From Ruminococcaceae bacterium UBA5401 (GTDB lineage Bacteria; Bacillota; Clostridia; Oscillospirales; Acutalibacteraceae), in the NCBI GenBank assembly GCA_002409675.1, contig DHOB01000030.1:8637-34119 (forward strand): a stretch of 25,483 nt of DNA, given 5' to 3'. The notes beneath the pieces were generated by a model. That model was not told where the DNA came from. It worked only from the letters and a program-made list of their open reading frames with translations, and searched no databases. Position numbers and translations under genes: made by a program. This document shows, one piece after another, positions 7,172-13,768 of the stretch. Within the stretch, counting starts at the first letter, position 1. Each line of letters opens with the position of its first letter.

Positions 7172-9090
7172 CACAGCGCACCCCCGATCGCCACAATCAT
7201 TAGAATGACCAGCCCGGCCGTCGAAATGCCCAGCGAGGGCTTCAAAATCTTATTTTCGCCGAGGCGGTCTTCCATATACCAGTTGGCGAGGTACATCTGC
7301 CGCGGCTGGCCGAGCGAATCCGAAAAGTGCCGGTCGTCGCCCTCATTCACGCCGGCCATGTAGGACGGGACCACTTTTTTCCGGTTGATGGAAGTCAGCA
7401 CCCACATCACGGCGGGCAGCACGATAATCATGCAGAGCATCATAATCATGACCCGGACATCCTCGGTGCCGATGATGGCGCTCAGCCGAATATGGAACAT
7501 TTGAATCAGCTCCGGCTGCACCAGCCGGGTGGAGATGAGCGGAAACAGCACGCATATCAAAACCACAAGGGCCGTCAGAATCCACATCGCGGTCCACTCA
7601 TCCTTGTGGACGGTGTCCGGCAGGCGCTCCGACTGCCGGATGACCGGGACCAGTTTGCCGAGCCACTTGCCCCAGTAGAACAGGGTGGCCGCGCTGCCGA
7701 AAATCAGGAACAGAATCAGCAGGACGCTTCTGGAATCCACAAAGGCCTTGAGCGCGGCCCACTTGGCAATCAGCATGCCGAACGGCGCGAGGAACATGCC
7801 GAAGATGCCGACCGTCATCACGAACGCCAGCTTCGGCAGACGCACAATCAGGCCGTGCATATCCTCAATATTGCGGCTGCCGGTGCTGTTTTCGACGGCG
7901 CCGACCGAAAGGAACATCAGCGATTTGGAGACCGCGTGGAACATCAGCAGCAAAATGGCCGCCCACACGGCCTCGTACATGCCGACGCCCGCACACGCGG
8001 TAATCAGCCCCAGGTTGGAGACCGTGGAATAGGCCAGCACCTTTTTGCCGTCGCTCTGCGAAATGGCCAGCAGCGACGCCGCAAAAAAGGTGAAGCCGCC
8101 GATGGTGGTGACCATCACGCCCGCGACGTTCGCGCGCAGCAGCGGGGAAAGGCGGATTAAAAGATAGACGCCCGCCTTGACCATGGTGGCGGAGTGCAGC
8201 AGCGCGCTCGTGGGCGTCGGGGCGACCATGGCGCCGAGCAGCCAGCCGCAGAAGGGCATCTGCGCGCTTTTGGTCAGAGCCGCGAACGCCAGCAGGGCGA
8301 CCGGCGTCAGCACGGCCCTGCTGCCCGCGGCCGTCCCGAGAAAAACCAGGTCCTGAATATCGGCCGCATGCAGCACAAGCGAGCTGTAGAGGATGGCGAG
8401 GGCGAACCCGAGCCCGCCCAGCAGATTCATCCACAGCGCGCGGAAAGAGTTGCGGACGGCGATTTTAGACTGGTTGTAGCCGATCAGCAGGAACGAGCAG
8501 ATGCTGGTGATTTCCCAGAAGAAATACATCCATGTCAGGCTGGCCGAGAAGACAAGGCCGAACATGGCGCCCAGAAACACGAACAGCATGGAGAGAAAAA
8601 AAGGCGAACGGTCGCGGTATTCGGTGTGGTGCCTGTGGTAGTCCTTCAGATACCCGACCGCATAGATGCAGATGAGGCTTCCGACAACGCCGACCACAAG
8701 GCACATGATCACGGTCAGGTTGTCGACCGTGATGTGCACTTCCCCTTCGACGCTGCGGCCCGACAGCTCCATCCACCCGATCGGGACGGTCTGCGCCGCG
8801 GAAAGCAGCACGACATAGTATTTCCGGAATTTAAACCCGTAGTAGAACACCAGGACCATCAGGGCAAATTCCCCCGCCAGGATGATCCGGTCCCAGATGC
8901 GCGTCTCAATCAGATACGACCGGCTGATTCCCGCCGTTAGGGTGTCGGCCGTCAGCGCAATCACGGCAGCGATAATCAGGGCGCTGCAGCAATACAGGAA
9001 GATGTCCCGCGCCTTGCCGGGCTTCTTCATCTGCGACAGGACAACCGCGGCAAAAAAAGGAAAAAGAATCAGAAAAGCAACAATTGTCAT
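7171..9090 (-). CDS. echA: Ech hydrogenase membrane subunit EchA, NuoL/Mrp antiporter-like (639 aa)
   Basis: EchA is the large polytopic subunit thought to move H+ or Na+ across the membrane when the complex turns over. The protein is almost entirely hydrophobic spans, with the antiporter-like signatures WEITSICSFLLIG (about 192-204), a span lysine in TKSAQMPFCGWL (273-284) and SALLHSATMVKAGVYLL (about 295-311). Several starts are possible; I chose ATG at 9090, preceded by a GGTG sequence 5 bases upstream, because it gives the MTIVAFLILFPFF hydrophobic N-terminus. Upstream ATGs at 9108 and 9129 would add up to 13 polar residues. It is the first gene of the ech-hyp operon. Whether the pumped ion is H+ or Na+ cannot be read from sequence. 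Confidence 0.94.
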   Translation of the reverse strand: MTIVAFLILFPFFAAVVLSQMKKPGKARDIFLYCCSALIIAAVIALTADTLTAGISRSYLIETRIWDRIILAGEFALMVLVFYYGFKFRKYYVVLLSAAQTVPIGWMELSGRSVEGEVHITVDNLTVIMCLVVGVVGSLICIYAVGYLKDYHRHHTEYRDRSPFFLSMLFVFLGAMFGLVFSASLTWMYFFWEITSICSFLLIGYNQSKIAVRNSFRALWMNLLGGLGFALAILYSSLVLHAADIQDLVFLGTAAGSRAVLTPVALLAFAALTKSAQMPFCGWLLGAMVAPTPTSALLHSATMVKAGVYLLIRLSPLLRANVAGVMVTTIGGFTFFAASLLAISQSDGKKVLAYSTVSNLGLITACAGVGMYEAVWAAILLLMFHAVSKSLMFLSVGAVENSTGSRNIEDMHGLIVRLPKLAFVMTVGIFGMFLAPFGMLIAKWAALKAFVDSRSVLLILFLIFGSAATLFYWGKWLGKLVPVIRQSERLPDTVHKDEWTAMWILTALVVLICVLFPLISTRLVQPELIQMFHIRLSAIIGTEDVRVMIMMLCMIIVLPAVMWVLTSINRKKVVPSYMAGVNEGDDRHFSDSLGQPRQMYLANWYMEDRLGENKILKPSLGISTAGLVILMIVAIGGAL

Positions 9091-9176
9091 GACATCACCG
9101 TTCTCCATTCGTTGGCAAATCCCGTTCAAAATTGATGTTTTGCATGAAAAACCGCGGCTCTAATCTTTACAAAGCG

Positions 9177-9216
9177 GCACAGCATCCCCATACCCGTGCT
9201 TTTCCCTGCTGTATGC
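9177..9216 (-). other. Possible stem-loop in the ech leader
   Basis: In the roughly 190-base untranslated leader expected upstream of echA, 9179-9184 pairs perfectly with 9207-9212, extended by a GC pair beyond a two-base bulge. The loop is rich in runs of G on the transcript. I do not recognise a known riboswitch here; this could be a simple RNA stem. Confidence 0.35.
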
Positions 9217-9277
9217 ACAATATGCCCCTCTGCCAAAATTAAAGTCGTTGCTCTGGTCGTGTAAAGCCGACCGGACT

Positions 9278-9295
9278 TCGTTATAATAATAACAC
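9278..9295. promoter_or_regulatory. Candidate Rex-like operator over the ech -10 region
   Basis: Read on the minus strand this is GTGTTATTATTATAACGA. It contains a perfect GTTAT-TATT-ATAAC inverted repeat and agrees at 10 of 14 defined positions with the redox-repressor Rex consensus TTGTTAA-N4-TTAACAA. It covers the proposed -10 box of the ech promoter. The region is AT-rich, so chance similarity is a real alternative. Confidence 0.4.
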
Positions 9296-9313
9296 ATTTT
9301 TATGAATCTACAA
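9286..9313 (-). promoter_or_regulatory. Candidate sigma-A promoter for ech-hyp operon
   Basis: On the minus strand, TTGTAG (9313-9308) and TATTAT (9291-9286) are separated by 16 bases. This is the best -35/-10 pair I find upstream of echA and would give a leader of about 190 bases. Confidence 0.5.
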
Positions 9314-9481
9314 GGCCAAAAATATTTTTTGAGCCGATTTTTTTCAAAAAATACCCCGGAAGTCTGGGCTTTCGCCGTTTTCTACAAAAAACATCGGGCC
9401 GGCCGCGGAGGATTTTCGTCCGGCAAATTTCCCGCGCATTCGTTTAATTCTTTTTAAAAATCTTTTTCCATAAAATAAAGG

Positions 9482-9487
9482 TATAAT
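9482..9487 (+). promoter_or_regulatory. Candidate -10 box for the dehydrogenase-malic enzyme operon
   Basis: TATAAT at 9482-9487 is a perfect -10 hexamer on the plus strand. No convincing -35 hexamer is found at 16-18 bases upstream, so an activator or a weak promoter is possible. The leader to the 9704 start would be about 210 bases; apart from the Rex-like site I see nothing recognisable in it. Confidence 0.5.
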
Positions 9488-9492
9488 TAGGT

Positions 9493-9510
9493 TTGATATT
9501 TTCTTAACAT
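9493..9510. promoter_or_regulatory. Candidate Rex operator at the dehydrogenase transcription start
   Basis: The 18-mer TTGATATTTTCTTAACAT matches the Rex consensus TTGTTAA-N4-TTAACAA at 11 of 14 defined positions, with a nearly complete right half-site (TTAACA). It begins 5 bases after the TATAAT box, so binding would cover the start of transcription. Rex is the NADH-sensing repressor that commonly controls fermentative dehydrogenases in Firmicutes. Confidence 0.5.
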
Positions 9511-9703
9511 TAATATGCAGAAATCCAAAATAAAATCAGGAATCAACAGGAAAAACTTTATTCATCAATATGCAAAACCGGTCTTTTTCAAGGCCCGCGG
9601 CCAAATCGGCCCCTTTCTTCAGGTATGCCGCTGTTCCGGTTTGCGTTCAAACGCACAGAAATGTGCTGCACTTCATATTCTGAGAGATTCAGGAGGATGT
9701 TTT

Positions 9704-10657
9704 ATGAAGAAAACCAGCAAAATCAGTATTTTAGGAGCGGGAAACGTCGGGGCGACCATCGCCTATACCCTGATGCTGGAGGGCCGCGCCTCCGAGATGG
9801 TCCTTGTGGACATCAACCGCAACAAGGCGAAGGGCGAGGCGATGGACCTGATCCAGTGCACGGCGCTGTGCCCGGCCGCCGACATCTATGCGGGCGATTA
9901 TCCGGACATCGCGGGCTCCGACATCGTGATCGTCACGCTGGGCGGCGGCCGCAAGCCCGGCCAGTCCAGAATCGACCTCGCGCAGGGGAACGTCAACATC
10001 ATCAAGAGCGCGATGCCGCAGGCCGTGAAATACGCGCCGAACGCCATTTACGTGGTCGTCAGCAACCCGGTGGACATCGTTACATACGCGACGCTGAAAG
10101 TGACCGGCCTGCCTGAAAACCGGGTCTTCGGCTCCGGCACGCTGCTGGATTCCAGCCGGCTGCGCGAGATGATCGCCCGCCACGTCAACGTCAACCCCAA
10201 AAACGTACATGCCTATGTGTTCGGCGAGCACGGGGATTCCTCGATGGTCCCGTGGTCCCTGACCAGCGTGGGCGGGATTCCGCTGCGCACCGTCCTCAGC
10301 AGCCTGCGGAAAAAAACGCCCGGCATCACGGACATCGACCGCGCAAAGGTGGAGGACAGCATGCACCGTTCCGGCGGAGAAATCATCCGGCTCAAAGGCG
10401 CCACCTACTACGCCATCGCGGTCGCGGCATCGAAGATCTGCCGCAACATCCTGCGCAACACCAACTCCGTGATGACGCTTTCCGGCATGCTGCACGGGGA
10501 ATACGGATTCGACGGCATCTGCATGAGCATCCCGTTCATCCTGAACCGGGAGGGCATCGGCAACAGCATCGCGCCGCCGCTGCAGGACGATGAGATGGAA
10601 AAGCTGCGCGCGAGCGCGGGTCTGCTGAAAAACACCATTGAGAAGCTGGATCTGTAA
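9704..10657 (+). CDS. L-lactate/malate dehydrogenase family protein, probably malate-specific (317 aa)
   Basis: This NAD-dependent 2-hydroxyacid dehydrogenase reduces a 2-oxoacid at the expense of NADH. The Rossmann motif is GAGNVGATIAYTL (11-23) and D36 after beta-2 indicates NAD rather than NADP. Catalytic residues are R89, D124 (NPVD), R152 (DSSRLR) and H176 (GEHGDS). Overall it resembles bacterial L-LDH (GSGTLLDSSRLR, GEHGD, GATYYAIA with T234). However, the mobile-loop specificity position (Gln102 of Bacillus LDH) is arginine, R83 in GGGRKPGQSR, as in malate dehydrogenases. Together with malic enzyme 21 bases downstream this favours oxaloacetate/malate; lactate activity cannot be excluded. 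ATG at 9704 was chosen because AGGAGG lies at 9691-9696 and the glycine-rich motif follows directly. Confidence 0.85.
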   Translation: MKKTSKISILGAGNVGATIAYTLMLEGRASEMVLVDINRNKAKGEAMDLIQCTALCPAADIYAGDYPDIAGSDIVIVTLGGGRKPGQSRIDLAQGNVNIIKSAMPQAVKYAPNAIYVVVSNPVDIVTYATLKVTGLPENRVFGSGTLLDSSRLREMIARHVNVNPKNVHAYVFGEHGDSSMVPWSLTSVGGIPLRTVLSSLRKKTPGITDIDRAKVEDSMHRSGGEIIRLKGATYYAIAVAASKICRNILRNTNSVMTLSGMLHGEYGFDGICMSIPFILNREGIGNSIAPPLQDDEMEKLRASAGLLKNTIEKLDL

Positions 10658-10678
10658 AAAAAGAACAGGAGGGTACCG

Positions 10679-11851
10679 ATGGATTACGCGAAGGAATCGC
10701 TGAAGCTGCACTACCAATGGAAGGGCAAAATCGAAATGATTTGCCGCGCGCCCCTGAAAACCCGCGACGACCTTGCGCTCGCCTATACGCCGGGCGTCGC
10801 GCAGCCGTGCCTCGAAATCCAGAAGGACGTCAACAAAAGCTACGAGCTGACCCGCCGCTCCAACCTGGTCGCCGTCGTGACCGACGGAAGCGCCGTGCTG
10901 GGCCTGGGCAACATCGGGCCGGAGGCCGGCATGCCGGTCATGGAGGGAAAATGCGCGCTGTTCAAGGCGTTCGGGAACGTGGACGCCGTCCCGCTCTGCA
11001 TCCGCTCGAACAAGGTGGAGGACATCGTGAACACCGTCCGCCTGATTGCGGGCAGCTTCGGCGGCATCAACCTGGAGGATATTTCCGCGCCGCGCTGCTT
11101 TGAGATTGAAAAACAGCTCAAGGCGTGCTGCGACATCCCCATCTTCCACGACGACCAGCACGGCACCGCCGTCGTGACCCTTGCGGCGCTGCTGAACGCG
11201 CTGAAGCTTACGGGCAAAAAAATCGGCGAAATCCGCGTGGTCACAAGCGGCGCCGGCGCGGCCGGCATCGCCATCATCAAGCTGCTGATCGCGATGGGCC
11301 TGAGACAGATCGTCATGTGCGACAGGCACGGCGCCATCTACGAAGGCCGCGAGGGCCTGAACCCCGTCAAGGTGGAGATGGCCAAAATCACCAACCGGGA
11401 AAAGAGGAGCGGCACGCTCGCAGACGTTCTGAAGGGCGCGGATGTGTTTATCGGCGTTTCCGCGCCGAACTGCGTGACGCCGGAAATGGTGAAGTCTATG
11501 AATCGGAACCCCATCCTGTTCCCGATGGCGAACCCCGTCCCCGAAATCATGCCGGACCTGGCGCTCAAAGCCGGCGCGGCCGTCGTGGGGACCGGGCGGA
11601 GCGACTTCCCGAACCAGATCAACAACGTGCTCGCGTTTCCGGGCATTTTCCGCGGTGCGCTGGACGTGCGCGCCTCCGACATCAACGACGAGATGAAGAT
11701 TGCGGCAGCCCACGCCATCGCCTCCTTCATCCCGCAAGACAAGCTGGCGCCCGACAACATCATCCCAAGCGCCCTGAACCGCGGCGTGGCGCCCGCCGTC
11801 GCCAAGGCGGTCGCCGAAGCGGCGCGCAAATCCGGAGTGGCCCGCATCTGA
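10679..11851 (+). CDS. Malic enzyme, short bacterial form (390 aa)
   Basis: Malic enzyme decarboxylates malate oxidatively to pyruvate and CO2, reducing NAD+ or NADP+. The N-terminal domain shows LAYTPGVAQPC (Y36), VVTDGSAVLGLGNIGPEAGMPVMEGK with the catalytic lysine, and HDDQHGTAVV with metal ligands. The NAD(P)-binding domain has the GAGAAGIAI glycine motif near residue 200. The length of 390 fits the short form without the phosphotransacetylase-like C-terminal domain. AGGAGGG precedes the ATG. It is 21 bases downstream of the dehydrogenase and probably cotranscribed; the pair would form the MDH-malic enzyme segment of a malate shunt. I cannot decide NAD against NADP preference by eye. Confidence 0.95.
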   Translation: MDYAKESLKLHYQWKGKIEMICRAPLKTRDDLALAYTPGVAQPCLEIQKDVNKSYELTRRSNLVAVVTDGSAVLGLGNIGPEAGMPVMEGKCALFKAFGNVDAVPLCIRSNKVEDIVNTVRLIAGSFGGINLEDISAPRCFEIEKQLKACCDIPIFHDDQHGTAVVTLAALLNALKLTGKKIGEIRVVTSGAGAAGIAIIKLLIAMGLRQIVMCDRHGAIYEGREGLNPVKVEMAKITNREKRSGTLADVLKGADVFIGVSAPNCVTPEMVKSMNRNPILFPMANPVPEIMPDLALKAGAAVVGTGRSDFPNQINNVLAFPGIFRGALDVRASDINDEMKIAAAHAIASFIPQDKLAPDNIIPSALNRGVAPAVAKAVAEAARKSGVARI

Positions 11852-11870
11852 CCGGCCGTTCTCCCCGATA

Positions 11871-11906
11871 AAAATCCCGTGCAGAAGAAAATCTGCACGG
11901 GATTTT
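11871..11906. terminator. Bidirectional intrinsic terminator
   Basis: A perfect 15-base inverted repeat (11871-11885 and 11892-11906, loop AGAAAA) ends in a T run on the plus strand and, because the outer arm begins with A residues, in a T run on the minus strand too. It sits between the convergent ends of malic enzyme (stop 11851) and the ABC exporter (stop 11909) and would stop transcription from both sides. Confidence 0.92.
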
Positions 11907-11908
11907 TT

Positions 11909-13768
11909 CTACGCCAGCTCGCTCTGGCCGGTGTAGAGCCGGTAATAGCGCCCTTTGCGGGCGACCAGCTCGTCGTGGCTGCCGCGCTCCAGCACGGCGC
12001 CGTGCTCCAGCACGAGAATCGCCTTCGCGTTGCGCACGGTGGAGAGCCGGTGCGCTATCACGAAAACGGTCCGGCCCTCCATCAGGCGGTCCATGCCGCT
12101 TTCAATCAGCTTTTCGGTATGCGTATCCACCGAGCTGGTCGCCTCGTCCAGAATCAGCACCGGCGGGTCGGAGACCGCGGCCCGCGCGATGGAAAGGAGC
12201 TGGCGCTGCCCCTGGCTCAGGTTTGCCCCGTCCCCCGAAAGCACGGTGTCGTAGCCATCCGGAAGGCGCCGGATGAACGAATCCGCGTTGGCGAGCCTGG
12301 CGGCTTCGACAATCTGGTCCATGCCGGCCTCCGGGTTGCCGAAGCGGATGTTGTCGGCGATGGTGCCCGTAAACAGGTGCGTGTCCTGAAGGACGACGGC
12401 GACGGAGCGCCGCAGGTCGTCCTTGCGGATTCTGCGGACGTCGATGCCGTCGTAGGTGATGGTGCCGGAATCCACATCGTAGAACCGGGTGATCAGGTTG
12501 GCGATGGTGGTCTTGCCCGCGCCCGTGGAGCCGACGAAGGCAATTTTCTGGCCGGGCTTCGCGTACAGGTCGATTCCCTTCAGCACCGTGTCGCCCGGCT
12601 CGTAGCCGAACACCACGTTCCGAAAGCGCACGTCGCCGCGCAGGGGCAACAGCTTTTTCGAGCCGTCCCCCTGCGGGACGAGCCAGCCCCAGCGGCCGGT
12701 CTTCCGGTCCGCGACCTCCAGCTTCCCGCCTTCCGCCTTCCGGACGTTGACCAGGGTCACGTCGCCGTCGTCGGCCTCCGGCGGTTTCTGCACAATCTGC
12801 TGGATGCGCTCGGCCCCGGCGAGGGCCGCAAGCACGAAGTTGGCCTGCTGGGAAAACTGGTTGATCGGCATGGCCGTCTGGCGGACGTACACCAGGTAGG
12901 ACGCCAGGCTGCCGAGGTCGATCTTGCCCGCTATGGCAAAAAGAGCCCCCACGCACGCGGAGAGCGCGTAGTTGAAATAGGAGATGCTGACCACGACGGG
13001 AATCATCAGGCCGGAATAGGTCAGCGCCTTCGTGGCGGCCTGGAACAGCCTGTTGTTCCGTTTGGAAAATTGCTCGAAGTCCTTTTCGCCGTGGTTGAAA
13101 ATCTGGACGATTTTCTGCCCCTCGACCATCTCCTCGATATAGCCGTCCAGGTTGCCGAGGTATTCCTGCTGGGAGGAAAAGTAGCGGTGGCTCTGCTTCG
13201 CGCTGTAGCGGATGAACAGGAACATCAGGAGGAACGCCACCATCACGATGCCGAACAGCTCGGCGTTCAGGAGAATCAGCACGGCAAAGGTCCCGACAAT
13301 GATCACAAGGCTGTGAATCAAAACGGTGAAGCTGTTGTTGAGGGCCTCGGCGATGGTGTCGATGTCGTTGGTGAAGCGGCTCATGATTTCGCCGTGCGTG
13401 TTCGCGTCGAAAAAGCTGAGCGGAAGGGACTGGACTTTGCGGAACAGGTCGTCCCGCATTTCCTGGACGGTCTGCTGGGCCACCTTGACCATCAGCTGGG
13501 TGTAGCAGTGCGTCGCAAGGACCCCCGCGAGGTAGACGGCGCCCATGAACAGCAGACCCCGCGCCAGGCCGGCCAAATCGCGCGGGATGATGTACCGGTT
13601 GATGATCGGCTTCAGCAGATAGGTCCCGTAGACGTTGGCGGCCGCGCTCGCGGCGGTAAGGAGGCAGACCGCCGTCAGGGCGGCCCTGTGCTTCCCGAGG
13701 TAGCGGCCGAGAAAGCGCAGGGTTCCCCTCAGGTTCTTCGGCTTTTCATGGTGCATGGTCCTCGGCAT
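11909..13768 (-). CDS. ABC exporter subunit with canonical ATPase residues (619 aa)
   Basis: This is a half-transporter: six membrane spans (about residues 25-320) fused to an ABC ATPase domain (about 380-619). Walker A is GSTGAGKTT (413-421), Walker B LILDEATS with catalytic E542, and the H-loop has H573 (IAHRL). The ABC signature is LSQGQ (517-521) instead of LSGGQ. A 40-residue insert (about 330-375, with KTGRWGWLVPQGDGSKK) lies between the membrane and ATPase domains. Its start (ATG 13768) directly abuts the stop of the upstream half-transporter, so the two are made together and very likely form a heterodimer. The substrate is unknown; the family includes drug and lipid exporters. Confidence 0.93.
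   Translation of the reverse strand: MPRTMHHEKPKNLRGTLRFLGRYLGKHRAALTAVCLLTAASAAANVYGTYLLKPIINRYIIPRDLAGLARGLLFMGAVYLAGVLATHCYTQLMVKVAQQTVQEMRDDLFRKVQSLPLSFFDANTHGEIMSRFTNDIDTIAEALNNSFTVLIHSLVIIVGTFAVLILLNAELFGIVMVAFLLMFLFIRYSAKQSHRYFSSQQEYLGNLDGYIEEMVEGQKIVQIFNHGEKDFEQFSKRNNRLFQAATKALTYSGLMIPVVVSISYFNYALSACVGALFAIAGKIDLGSLASYLVYVRQTAMPINQFSQQANFVLAALAGAERIQQIVQKPPEADDGDVTLVNVRKAEGGKLEVADRKTGRWGWLVPQGDGSKKLLPLRGDVRFRNVVFGYEPGDTVLKGIDLYAKPGQKIAFVGSTGAGKTTIANLITRFYDVDSGTITYDGIDVRRIRKDDLRRSVAVVLQDTHLFTGTIADNIRFGNPEAGMDQIVEAARLANADSFIRRLPDGYDTVLSGDGANLSQGQRQLLSIARAAVSDPPVLILDEATSSVDTHTEKLIESGMDRLMEGRTVFVIAHRLSTVRNAKAILVLEHGAVLERGSHDELVARKGRYYRLYTGQSELA

Noticed and set aside
5873..7363. Long open frame (496 codons) on the plus strand opposite echC-echB
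   Set aside because: Same antisense composition pattern; it lies over clearly conserved hydrogenase genes and has no ribosome-binding site or domain signs.
9515..9703. In-frame upstream extension of the dehydrogenase
   Set aside because: Would add 63 residues before the NAD-binding motif with no family match; AGGAGG at 9691 clearly serves the ATG at 9704.
9731..11737. Long minus-strand frame (668 codons) opposite the dehydrogenase and malic enzyme
   Set aside because: Shadow of two well-supported plus-strand genes, with low-information HRD-rich product.
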